Source: Zygnema cylindricum
Lineage: Eukaryota > Streptophyta > Zygnematophyceae > Zygnematales > Zygnemataceae
Assembly (NCBI GenBank): GCA_037447655.1
Contig: JBBHKE010000954.1
Location: 1 to 64,000, forward strand
Reading direction: 5' to 3'
Length of the DNA: 64,000 nt
The notes below the pieces were generated by a model. It did no database searches and was not told the origin of the DNA. It saw only the letters and a list, made by a program, of their open reading frames with translations. The position numbers and the translations under genes were made by a program. Positions 24,530 to 35,544 of this stretch are shown here, piece after piece. Numbering within the stretch: the first letter of the stretch is position 1; every line of letters begins with the position of its first letter.

Positions 24530-25551
24530 AAGTCCTCAGAGTGGACAGCTTCCAAGAAGCCTCTAGGATAATCCTGACCCCTTTGTGTTTAAGCAAAAAT
24601 AACTGCCACCCTGGCAGACAAAAACGCTGACCAACTTCACCCCTGTGAAGACAAGACTCCCCTGAGTCGATAGCAAAAAGAATCTTTGAATTTGCTCCCC
24701 TGAGCAGTAAGTTATGGGGGGTCAAAGTTGACCTTTTGTACAGAAGCTCTCTGGGAGAGGGGGTCCTATCTTCTAATTTTTCTAAGTCCTATCTCTCTCA
24801 CAGACTCTATCTACTGATGTACGGAACCAATCAGAATTGAGTTCCGTACGTAAAAGTACAGCCGCCGGTGTACTTTATGTACGGACATTGTACGACATGG
24901 CCAAAATGTCGACACATGTCAAATCCGGATTCGGTGCCATAATCTCCGGAGATTCTACGATCCAACGGAATTTCGCCACGCGTCATCCGATGTGGCGATG
25001 GCCACAAACCGCCGAAATCTTCCTCCGTGATCTCGGCGCTAATCCCGGCCGTCCGATTAAATTCAGATTTAATCGTGGCCGTAATAAATACATGCGCGGT
25101 ATTTATTTCACTTCCGAAACAAATGCGCGGTATTGATTCGTAATCCGTACTGTCATTCGTACCGGATCTATGCATCCCGTAAATCGTAACAGTTAAATGA
25201 ATTATCGTACGTATTGTAATTTATATAATTATCAAACTATATATCACGTAATACTACTGCTAGATCTAACGGCTAAGGCTACCGGCTATTTCCTGTCTGC
25301 CGGCCGGTAGGTACAAGGATCAAATCCTGCCGCCGGCACATTCCTTTTAAATAAATAAATAAACCCTAGTATAAAATTCCCGTAAACCTCAGGATAGCCA
25401 AGGTAGCCATGGCTCTAGCTTCCTCTCCAATTTCTCAGTGACTGCGACAAGTTTGAGATTTGGAGAGAGAAGTTAGAGGTAGACTGCCTCGGCTTCTTTC
25501 TATATTTCTATTTAGACCTAGAAAATACTAATAAAACCATTAGTTTCTACA
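24510..25551 (-). mobile_element. 5' LTR of the Ty1/copia element
   Basis: This 1042-bp LTR runs TGTAACTCTGAG to TTTCTACA and is followed by the target duplication gaaaa (25552-25556). In element sense it carries the promoter and the gag start codon (24529). A decayed relative at 46980-47505 has a clear TATAAAAGG at the equivalent place, where this copy reads TGTACAAAAGG. Confidence 0.95.
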
Positions 25552-25888
25552 GAAAACGACAGAAAAAAACCCTTACTTATGCACATAGAGACGCACCCTG
25601 AATTCTTGTACAGTTTCACGTCCGTGTGCTTCGTTTTCGAAATTCTTCAAAAACGAAAAGTGCATTCCGAACATGATGTCCGATGGCGGGCGACAGTTGC
25701 CGTTTGGTATACGCAGCTGTCGAGTTTTGACGCATATAACTGCGTCTTTTGTCCGCCGCTACGCTCGAAAATGGTCAAACCAACTGCCCAACCGTCACCG
25801 CCGCGTTTTTTGTCATTTTATGAAATTTGGCGTACGGATCCCAAAATTTATGACATCCGTTTTCCCATTTTTCAAGTGTGAACCACGC

Positions 25889-26424
25889 ATTCTGTTAGCA
25901 GTACGTCAAAATGTACCATTAACGATAGACTCTATAAGTTACTCGAACAGTGAGGGCGGTCGTGGGATTTGTTACTACAATTGTCAGTTCGTAGGTTGAT
26001 GCCCACCTAGTACAAGCGCCAAATGCACTCCACCACTTAATCGCAACACGTAAACCATACATGACATCTTTCATACTGCCTTCAAAACACCCCCTAAAAA
26101 GTTAGCACTGAAAACCCTTGTACATGACTTTTGTACATGACCACATGTCGCTTTCTGATTTCCGTAATCTTTATCAATCTTCAACCAAACTCTATTTTGC
26201 TCCCAAACCGATCGCTTCAAGCTCAACGGAATCATCTAAACTTCTCTACGGTACAGTACATTAAAGTACACTATTGTACTGTATTTATGATGCTACAAAA
26301 CATGTTGTCTATTCCGTACAAACCGGCACGTGATGAACCAACTATAGTCGTCCGATGAGCTGCTGCTTGCTGAACTTAGGCTGCGGCCTCATCTAGTTGT
26401 AACTTAGCGTACTTGCTTTGTATT
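25889..26424. other. Intergenic, no gene seen
   Basis: It contains acceptor-like and promoter-like strings by chance but no recognisable protein family or repeat end. Confidence 0.4.
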
Positions 26425-27165
26425 TTAGCGCGGATTTGGCGGACCCGGATTTCAAGTGTCTCTATGTGTTCATTCAAAATTGTTGCTTAAGTTTGTGACA
26501 ATTGTATACGTCGACAACGCCCGTGACAGCTATCACCGTGTACAATTTGTGATGACGCACCATATTTTTTTGAAACTTTTTGAAGCGTCGCAAGACACAT
26601 TGTAATTTTTGAAACTATTTGCGGATTTGGTATGTCACGTGTCTTTGCGTGACATCGTTGACGTAGAGCCTTGCATCCGTGGCTGTGCAAAATGCCTTTG
26701 CGTAAACCTCTCCCGTCCGGCCGCCATTACTTCGCAAATTTTTCAAGTTCGCAGACTTTTCAACTGCGTGAAATGACACTGCAGCGTCGAGACCCTTGCA
26801 AAAAAATAACCGTACAACATGCAAGCCGACAAAAACAAACAAACCCTGTACTTTTTTTCGTCGTCAAAAATTTCTAAAATCTTTTCACACGTGGGAATAT
26901 ATTTTCAGATTGGTGTAGACGGATTTGCTTAGCTTAAAACAGATTGCCGATGTGTTTTATGATAAGTTTGAAAATGACGTGACAGTGGGTCGAAAAAACG
27001 CAACACGACAAATTTTCGTACATCTTAAGTTAAAGAATGACGCAAATTGTACTCTACAAATTTGCAATTTATTCGTACGGTCGCAACTTAGGCAGTACGG
27101 CGCTAAGTTATAAAGGAAAACGACAGAAAAAATCCCGAACTTAGCCACATGGGGCGACAGCCCTA
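26425..27165. repeat. Fragment of the F2 interior (F3)
   Basis: It matches F2 at 18425-19110 in order, from tagcgcggatttggcggacc to the gcgctaagtt...gaaaacgacag junction. It is diverged but collinear. It preserves the pre-insertion state of the copia target site. Confidence 0.7.
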
Positions 27166-27661
27166 CAACTGTAGCGTCCTTTTCGGACTTGGGGATTTCG
27201 TAACCGAAACTGGTCGTCACACTTTCCCTTAAGTTTACGCAATCACGAAACGCCACGTGTCACCTGTCGTACATTCGTTAAAGAGCCAACTGAATTATCT
27301 CTAGTGACACTTTTCACTAGTACCCTATGGCAATCCGAGTCACTATTCTTTGACAGTACACTTTCCCATTCTGCATTCAGTGTATAAAATACAGTACCGT
27401 AGTCTTTAGTTCTCCCGTAGATCGATATTTATTTTCCTTATTTTTTTTAGCTTTCAATACGCACAATTTATTTATTTACGACTATGCGTCTTTTTTTTTC
27501 GAGGAAGAATTTGGGGGGAAATGAAGATGCACTGTTTACTTTTTAAGGTTTTATGAAGGTTGGGAGAGCTCTTTTCCATAAGGACAGAAAGAGAGAAAGA
27601 AAGGGAGAGAGAGAGACAATCGTAAATATGGACTAAATGTAGATTATTAATTGAATTGTAG
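27166..27661. other. Upstream of the CysRS exons; no earlier exon found
   Basis: AT-rich sequence with a GA-rich run at 27585-27620 leads into a plausible acceptor. I looked for a preceding synthetase exon and found none. Confidence 0.45.
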
Positions 27662-30600
27662 GGAGGAATTCCTTGCGACGAGTGATAAAATGAGAGAATA
27701 TACTTTGGTCGATTTGGGAGTTCGATGCAAGGATTCGGCGACAGGTCCCTCGGTTTGGGAGATGGACGATTTAGATCTTATGAGGAGGGAGAGGGTTGAG
27801 AAGATAGCGAAGGCAGCGGCTAACGCTGTGAGGAAGTTGGAGACCAAGAGAGCCGCAAAGGTGGGAGACAAATCTTGGGGTTTTTTAAGAAGTTTTGAAG
27901 GAGTTGTGAAAGGGTTTTGATTGATAGGAGTCTCAACTATGTGTGTTTTTTAGGTAGGATATAGTTTGGGGTTTTCGAGGAGTCGTGAAGTCTCAAGTTT
28001 CAGTGTTTTCGCTTTATTAAAAGAGACTGGAAAAACTGTAAATCGATTAAGTTCACGATTATTGTGAGTGAGAGAGAGAAATGGTTTCAGAAATATATAT
28101 GAGAATAACAAGAGAACAAAAAGGTGGGAGACAACCAAATTTTTAATATTGATTTTAGGATAGTCAGTTGGAAACAAAAATATTTTGTGTTGTGAAACAT
28201 AAGAAATGATCGTTGAAATTGCTATTACGAAGATGAATCACGATCTTTATTTGAAATAATTTTTAGATTTGAGTTAAATACTCTCACTGGCTTAAACTGT
28301 ATGTACTTACACCGTTTATCGTATATTACAAGCCGTCTTGTTTTTGTGAAAAACGATAACAAGTTTCCCTATTTTTAGTAATCCACTCATGTTGATAATA
28401 ACGATTCTCTTATGGTTTATGAAATTAATAAAGCATTTGAAGCGGTTAGGTTTTCATAATTGTCAAATTTCGTGTTTGTCTTATTGTTTTAAACCTTGCA
28501 GATTATGGACAGGGAGAAGTGGACAAAGGATAGTGCGCCACCAAGTGAGATTTTTCAAAAGGATTCTCAATATAAATATGGAGGTTTCGATGTAAATGGT
28601 GTTCCTAGCCATGATTTAGAGGGAAAAGAGCTTTCGAAAGGAGCTAGAAAGGTGAGAACGAGTGTTGTTTCCCTCCTTCTCTCTCTCCCTCCCTCTTTTT
28701 TGCCCTCTCTCTCTCCCTCTCCCTCCCTCCCTCCCTCCTTCCCTCCCTCATTTTTTTTGCCTTGTCATTTACTTTTTTCCATCGAGATTTGAATTACTGA
28801 ATTTCACTGATTTACTGTGGATAGACTAATTATAAAAATGGTATTAAAACTAATATACGATTGAATAATAGTTTTTTCAATTATTGTATTTTAATTTTAT
28901 GGGAAACCAATAAATACCGTGAATTGTCGTTATTGTCGATAAACACTAATTCGGTGCCGGTTTTTTTTGGCACCCTAAACATAAAACTGAGGGGGGAGGG
29001 AGAGCGAAGGGAGGGGGAGGGAAGGAGGGAGAGGGGAGGAGGGAGAGGGGAGGAGGGAAAGGGGAGGGGAGAGGTGGAGGGGAGAAAGAGAGGGGGAGAG
29101 AGGGAAAAGGGTTGTTTCGATTCAAATATTTTTAAGAACAGACTATGTAAGAATAAGAATATGGATAGTTCACAGGGAGCAAAGAGAAGGACCAAAACAA
29201 TGAGAAGCAAAAAAAAAAAAAAAAATGACTTTTTGAAAAATGGTTATCATCACATTTTAGGATCTATACCTATAACAAAACAATCCAAAAACGATTCTAA
29301 AGGAAAACTAAAACAAGTTTGGTGTTTCTCTTTCATCTTAGTCCTAGTCATTTGAATCGTAGTTCAAATATGCGAAAACAATCATAAACTCTATATGTGG
29401 TAACCGCGTACTAAACCCGTATTATATTATTATATAAAAATAGTCTATGGTTAAAAATAAATAGTAGTATATTATAAAATAAAAGATAATTGTCTAATAA
29501 TTGCATACGATAATAAACAAATAGTAGTGTAGTATGCTAAAATAATTATATAATAATAATATACTAAATGTAAGGTAATAAACGAATAGCAGTATAGTTT
29601 AGTATAATATGTGTAATATACAGTATTGTTGGTGTATAGATGCGAAATCACATATGATGTTTACAGTTGTTTTTCGCTTATTTAACCTATGATTTGAACA
29701 GATGGGTAAGGTATTTTTTAACATTTTTGACTTAAGATGGATTAAAAGAGAAAAAGGGTTTTGTGTGTTTTTTTTGTTGTTGTTATGCACATATTGCATA
29801 GCATTTGTAGTGTTTTTAGGGTTAGGCATCTTTGTACCTTTAGAAGTCTATTCTATTTTCGTTTCAATCATGTTTTGTACTTTTTGATGGTTTAACCATT
29901 GCAATTTTGAATATAAAATCTTCATTGCAATACTTCAAAGTGCTACACTTGTGGTTTTGCTGCCCACTTGGAAGGGCAACCATGGATTTTGTCGTTTGCA
30001 AGTTGTAGATGACGATATGGTGGAATTATATGGGTGTTATCGTTCGCGTATAACTTTTTTTTATTTCTGAGGTATTTGCTTTTTTTTTTTTCCTTTCTTT
30101 CGCTCTCTTTACATTCTCTCGTTCTCTCTTTCTCGAAGCATATGATTTTTTCCTTCTTTATAATTATTTTTGAAATTTGTTTGTTATTATAAATGCTATT
30201 TTATATTTCATGCTTTTGAACTCTACAGGCGTATATTCTATATTTTTTTTTGTTATGCTCACAACCGGAAACAACTTTCAGCCGAAATAACACATTATTT
30301 TCAACCAATGAACTTTTGGATAAATTAGAAGCAGTGACACGTGGCAACAGTGAGGCTCAGGCTGATTTTCAAATCTCTTTCCCTCCCTCTCTCGCTCTCT
30401 CTCTCTCATTAATTATTATTAACTATTACGTAGGTCTTCCTTCAAAATTTTCAAAACAAATTCCATTACAAATTGAAAAGTTTTGAAAAAAATTCAACAA
30501 TAATTTCTAAACGAATAAAGGTAAGAATCTCTTATTATCAAAATTAACAATTTTTTTTTTTTTTTTACCAATCACACTTTCAAAAAACAAAATATATAAA

Positions 30601-30775
30601 CTTGTGTTTCATTTTTTTTTTTAAATAATTGTAACTTTGTCTTGTAAAATTGATATTATTACAACTATTACATATACAGACGCTTGGCTAGAGTTTTTTA
30701 ACTAATTCACACAAATTTTTAACTTTGGTGTTTCTTTGTACAGGTGGAAAGCAACGAGTCAACTTAATGTGACAA
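27662..30775 (+). CDS. CARS1: Cysteinyl-tRNA synthetase (cytosolic), C-terminal exons only
   Basis: Two exons are firm. Exon 27662-27860 follows attgtag and ends AAG/GTGGGA. It encodes the family segment with LVDLGVRCKD and a charged helix, LDLMRRERVEKIAKAAANAV. Exon 28502-28651 lies between cttgcag and GTGAGA and encodes PPSEIFQKD...YKYGG and GVPSHDLEGKELSKGARK. This is the conserved C-terminal extension of eukaryotic cytosolic CysRS, which charges tRNA-Cys in the cytosol. A possible last exon at 30755-30778 (after tttgtacag) would add VESNEST and a TAA stop, but it is weak. The catalytic domain (HIGH-type and KMSKS motifs, zinc-binding Cys) is nowhere in the upstream 27 kb on this strand. 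The gene is therefore either 5'-truncated or split by a very large transposon-filled gap. Confidence 0.8.
28652..30754. other. Intron or 3' region of the CysRS gene with microsatellites
   Basis: CCCT runs are at 28665-28750 and a G-rich mirror-like run (gggagg/ggggagg) is at 28985-29105. A left end of the I-type MITE family is near 29366. AT-rich DNA is at 29440-29620. A frame at 30256-30360 (STNELLDKLEAVTRGNSEAQ) looks protein-like but matches nothing I know and lacks good splice sites. Confidence 0.5.
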
Positions 30776-31129
30776 ACATCAAAGGACAAAGGACCCCATC
30801 TTCAACAAGTATTGATAATAGAAGAGTGTTTTTATTTTATATAACTAAGGCAACAATTTTTTTTGTGTTTTTTATATATATATATAGTTTTTTATAAATT
30901 ATTTTTTCCAAAGATGTTAGTGTGTAGGGATTTTAGAAGCTTGAATAGCATTTTATCTTTACATCATTAAAGGTTTAAAGGGTTAGATTTACACCCAATT
31001 TAGGGTTCTGTATTCTTTTTTTAGTCCTTTAAATATTATAGGCTACGTATATCAAAGTATTTGTCACGTTTTATACTTGTTTATTTCAAGTAATATCATA
31101 AAAAATAAACAAAGTCATCAAAGTATCAC

Positions 31130-31610
31130 AAACCAAAGTATTCAAAGTATGACCACAACTATTCAAAGTATGACCACAACAAGTATTCAAAGACAAACAA
31201 AGTAGTCAAAGTATGACCACAACAAAGTATTCAAAGTATTATATTGTATTGTATACCAATGTTTGTAATGTTTGTCAGCTTCGAGTTGATAATGATGTTT
31301 TGGCAACCTCTAAGTCTAATGACTAAAATGGTTGATAAAAAAAAAAAAACTAAAACAAAGTATTAAAGTAATAAAAAAAAAAAAAAAAAAAAAAAAACGA
31401 TTGTAATGTTAGTCAACCTTTGAGCCGATAATGATGTTTATGCAAGAATCTTAGTCCACAGCTAAGTTGCTTGATCGGAAACACAAAAAGTACTTAAAGT
31501 ATTAAACAAAAAAAGAACAATTTGTAGTGTTAGTCAGCCATCGAGCTGATATTGATGTTGTTCCAACCTTCCAGGTCATTGGACTAAGATGGTTGAATCC
31601 TAGTTAGGTC
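31130..31610. repeat. Tandem repeats downstream of the CysRS exons
   Basis: Short units of agtattcaaagtatgaccac are at 31130-31240. They are followed by three copies of a roughly 115-bp unit at 31260, 31400 and 31505, each with gttagtcagc-like and gataatgatgtt-like segments. No frame is shared between copies. 31610-32356 has no recognisable gene. Confidence 0.7.
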
Positions 31611-32356
31611 TAATGCTTTTTCTTTCTTAGTTATGTCATCAAGGTTGTATTGTGTTTATTTATTATGTTTGTGTTTTCTTTTGTTTTCTTCTTTTGTACC
31701 ATTATGTATTGATAAAAAAATATAAAAAATATAAACGCAACACTTTAATATAATAAGAGAAAACCAATACTTTTTTACTTTAACAAATAATGGTTCCACA
31801 ATGCTAACGGTTTAGTGTGAATACTAAATTTAACATTAAAATATTGAATACTACACTGTATATTCAATCCATTCATTCATATTGTTCATAAGAATAAGAC
31901 GCACGCTCAAATCAATAGAAAACTTTTACGCTTAGTTAAACGCCTTACATGATCAATGTGCGAATTAAACAATCCACTTAGTGTCGTCATCTCCTTTTGC
32001 ATACATAACGCGTCATACTATTTAGTCCGTCAGGTCAACTTATTTCCGCGTTACATACTCTATTATTATATGCATTGGACTCAAAAAATAAAACAATGAC
32101 TTATTATCGAATAACCTACTATTATTTTACGTTGGGTTCAAAAATTAAAAACAATGATTAGTTTTTGCCATTGGAACAAAATTTAACAATCGCCAAAAAA
32201 AAATCGCCAAAAAAACCTTAACGATTCGCGCACTAATGGGTGTCTTGTGACAAAACCATGCAAGTGAAGTCAAGATGATATCGTATTCGTGTAAAGTAAG
32301 ACCAATAAGTTAGGTCTTGCTTTTTTCTTTTGAACGACCAGTTTAGATATTATAAG

Positions 32357-32784
32357 TAGTGTTGGGTATCGAGGACCTATTGCCGATATTCAATATTATC
32401 GAATTTTAGCTACCCGATAATCGATATATCGAGACCATGTACGGAGAAGCTAAATATCCAGATATATATATATTTTTTTTGTCCAGTTTTTTTTTTTTTT
32501 CCGGATTTTTTTTTTTCCAAAAGCCCCCCCCCCCCCCCCCGTGGCGGCTGCTCAGTGGGGGGGGGGGGGGGGGGGGGGGGGGCGTACCATTTTTCGTACG
32601 TCTTGCCGTACTTTCCCTGTACGGTATTTGTACGGTACATGTACGGATACCCATTTTTTGCGATATATATCGCGATGATTTATGTTGGTCGCGGTACGAT
32701 ATATCGAGGACTTTCCTCGATCGATATTCGATATATCGAATATCGAAATTATCGCGATATGAAACTGCCCGATACCCAACACTA
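32357..32784. mobile_element. hAT-like element A4 (428 bp) with a C17/G26 hairpin
   Basis: The ends are TAGTGTTGGGTATCGAGG and CGATACCCAACACTA, with a perfect 8-bp duplication attataag (32349-32356 and 32785-32792). It is about half the length of A1 and A3. It carries 17 C at 32524-32540, a 16-nt spacer, then 26 G at 32557-32582. Confidence 0.9.
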
Positions 32785-32815
32785 ATTATAAGCACCAAGC
32801 TATCTTATCCTTGAT

Positions 32816-33623
32816 CAGAGGTCGCAAACGGTCAACCGAAACCGTGACCGACCGTTAACCGACCGCCCGCGCCGGATCCGGAACGGATTCGGTTGCCAAA
32901 ATTTGGGGGTCGGGCGGTTACGGTCGGTTGACTCACCAGGAAAAAAAAAAACGGTCAGTTACGGTCGGTCAAACAAAAAACCAAAAAAAAAGAAAATTTT
33001 GTACTTTTTTTTTCCAACATTATTGTTCTTTGTACTTTTGGCATCGTGGAAGTACGTGGCATCATGACTAGCGTCGCAAATCTGACACGGTACTGTAGTA
33101 AGCTTTTTGTTTCGCAAATCAAAGGGAACGCGACAAAGCGTCGCAAATCTGACACGGTAGCACACTATTCATTTCGAAAATCTTAGAGAACGTGACAAAG
33201 CGTCTCAAATCTGACACGGTAGTACAATATTCATTTCGCAAATCTTAGGCAACGCGACAAAGCGTCGCAAATCTGACACAGTAGTCACTATTCATTTCGC
33301 AAATCTTAGGGAACGCGACAAAGCGTCGCAAATCTGACACGGTAGTAACACTATTCATTTCGAAAATCGTAACGCGACAAATCGTAATTATTGGCTTATT
33401 CCGTCGTACATTGATTAACTTTGTGCTTTTTCGGTTACGGGCGGGCACGGTTAGTCGCGAAGAATCAAGATTCGGTTAATTTGTTTTTTGGTAAACGACG
33501 GTCGGTTAACGGTTAACAATTTTGGAGCGTGACAAAACTCGGTCGGGCGTCGGTTACTCAGATTTTGAAAAAAAAAAAACGGTCGGTTTCGGGTATGATT
33601 TTTTTTGACTTTTGCGACCTCTG
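32816..33623. mobile_element. hAT-like element B1 (808 bp) with an internal tandem array
   Basis: The ends are CAGAGGTCGCAAA and TTTTGCGACCTCTG. A perfect 8-bp duplication tccttgat flanks it (32808-32815 and 33624-33631). CAGAGGTCGCAAA is a typical hAT end. The subterminal region is full of cggtcggtt/accgaccg repeats. The middle (33070-33400) holds about five copies of a 60-66 bp unit containing gcgacaaagcgtcgcaaatc. No transposase is present. Confidence 0.93.
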
Positions 33624-33904
33624 TCCTTGATCAGGTGGAAGATAACGCGACTCGTCCAGCAGTCGTGTCCGTTAGTCCCGCCGATTTTTGGCGTGTGGAA
33701 AACCTATTAGTAAACCATGTAAAGAGTGGAAAGTACGATTTCCGAGTGTTTAACAGGGAAGTGCAAATGAAAATGACTGACCTCTGGACATCTTGTATCC
33801 AATTGGTTAAATAGCAGAACTGCAATTCTGATTGGAAATGAACGGCGTAGACTGACGTAGTTCAAATGACGAACTTCGGAGCTGCACGCGTGATCTATGT
33901 AGAT

Positions 33905-34050
33905 CATTTCTGTACTATCATGTCGGCAGAATTGACGCGAAGTAAAATAACGACTACGTCATTATTTCAGCGGTACTATCATGTCGGCAGGATGACAGCG
34001 GTGTAAACGAACACTACGTCATTATTTCAGCGGTACTATTATGTCGGCAG
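33905..34050. repeat. Tandem repeat, 61-bp unit, about 2.4 copies
   Basis: Each unit starts gtactatcatgtcggcag and ends attatttcagcg. A short open frame at 33605-33814 just upstream matches no family I know. 34060-34380 resembles the repeat at 7250-7480 in inverse orientation. Confidence 0.75.
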
Positions 34051-34527
34051 AATACAACCTCGCGAAATACAACAAAAAACATTGTTCCACGTGTCTACTT
34101 TCATTACAACAAAATTCTACAATCATTCAATGGCTCACGATGTTACACCAAAAAAATACGACGGTCAACAATCGCTGTCACCAAAGACGACAAACAAAAC
34201 TCAAAACCTTCAACGGCTCAAGATCTCAAACAAAAATATCAACGATCAATTCTCGTTGTCACCAGAGACGAAGGCGACTACAATGCTTTCCCCTTTTAGA
34301 AAAAGGGCAAAGCAAAAAACGGAAAAGAGCATTTGAAGACTACAAAAGTAATGATGCCACTGTAATCCGGCGGAATCTGTGAAATATGTCAGTTATGCCA
34401 GTTAACAGACCGTGAAAACAAGCGAACGGCAACGGATCGAACTTTTGATACGAGCGTTGCTCAAATCGTGACCTCGTTGTAGCCGTTCGTATTGTACAGT
34501 ACCATAGGAATCCAGTCTTGTACTGTA

Positions 34528-34735
34528 CACCGTCGATCGTATTTAGCGTGTATGTTTCTTTTGTCTCTTAAAACAGCTTTTTTCCGTACATACATGTCAG
34601 ATTGTGGATCTGACGGTTGCGATTGAAAGGTAAGATTCTCAGCTATCGATTGCCGGTCTCAAATTGAGAATCGGACAAATGTGTACGGAGAGAAGATGTT
34701 TTTAGTGGCGAAAAAAACATACACGCTAAATACGT
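34528..34735. mobile_element. Subfamily-B MITE with damaged right end
   Basis: The left end CACCGTCGATCGTATTTAGC follows TA. The body matches the 17685 copy. The right end stops at cgctaaatacg and lacks the last ten or so bases. Confidence 0.82.
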
Positions 34736-35544
34736 ACTGTAGCTTTCTCTGCACTCGTGGTAAAAAAGTCAACCGATTCTCTCTCTTATTTGATAACATC
34801 TGTGCAATCAAAGGCAAAGGATCCTTCGAAAGTTCAACTGAGATTTTACTTTTGCTGTGGTCGGTCTTCACCGGAACCTTCAGACATCGAAAGGGTGAGG
34901 ATCCGGCCTTTTATTGCATGTTACTGTAGTATACCTCACAGAAGGTCCAAAACTGAATCCATGGTCCATAACTGAATCCATGTGACAGATACATGATACA
35001 TTTCAGTTTTTGTTCTCATGTAAACAGATGGTTTACCATCGTGCTTTCTTAATGAAGTCCTATTTATGTGACAAATAGTGTTCCTTCATTCCACATAACC
35101 TGGTGCACAAAACATTTTCTTTCCATTCACAAAAGCTGACAGTCGTGGCCCAGTTCCATTCAGTCAGCTGACGTCCCCTCCCTTTCCCTCCATCTCCCTA
35201 CCTCTCCCTCACCTCCTCTCCTCCCTCTCCCTCCCTCCGTCCCTCCCTCTCTTTCTCGCGTCTTCTTTTCTTGTTCATGTCCCCCTTCATACCCTCTGCT
35301 GCTCGTAGTTCTAGCAGTCTGTCCCTCAATTCCCACATTTCTGCCGAGTTAAGGTTCGCCTTATTTAAGGGTCTCGACGTACAGTTGGAAGTCATGCACA
35401 GTCCTATCCTGAGTGGTTTTTTTATCATTTGTTATTCTATCCACAGTATTTTCAAATTAACTTATGTTCCTGAGCTGGTTAAATTATGCCCTAACAGTCG
35501 GTGATGGAATGGGTTTGCAGTGTTTTTTTGCCAGAAATTTTAAA
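34736..35544. other. 5' region of the sugar transporter gene
   Basis: It contains CCCT runs at 35175-35255 and a single J-type end at 35025-35050. A minus-strand stretch around 35340-35230 could encode WELRDRLLELRAAEGMKG, followed by a basic run. It looks protein-like but I recognise no family, and it may simply be the transporter's 5' untranslated region. Confidence 0.4.

Larger units (their letters stand above)
18034..25888. mobile_element. GCGTGGTTCACAC-ended element F2, split by the copia element
   Basis: The left end GCGTGGTTCACACTTGAAAA and the right end TTTCAAGTGTGAACCACGC are near-perfect inverted repeats. Removing the copia element with one duplication leaves roughly 1.4 kb. Part of its interior (18420-19110) recurs at 26425-27165, where the copia insertion site is uninterrupted (aaggaaaacgacag). 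Confidence 0.75.

Noticed and set aside
28861-29355. 164-codon plus-strand frame
   Set aside because: It is largely GGGAGG microsatellite translated as Arg/Glu/Gly.
30256-30360. Possible CysRS last exon or separate gene
   Set aside because: The peptide looks ordinary but lacks splice sites in phase and any family match. Mentioned only as a note.
35198-35428. Possible divergent gene opposite the sugar transporter
   Set aside because: A 30-residue protein-like stretch precedes a microsatellite. I cannot identify the family and no splice partner is evident.
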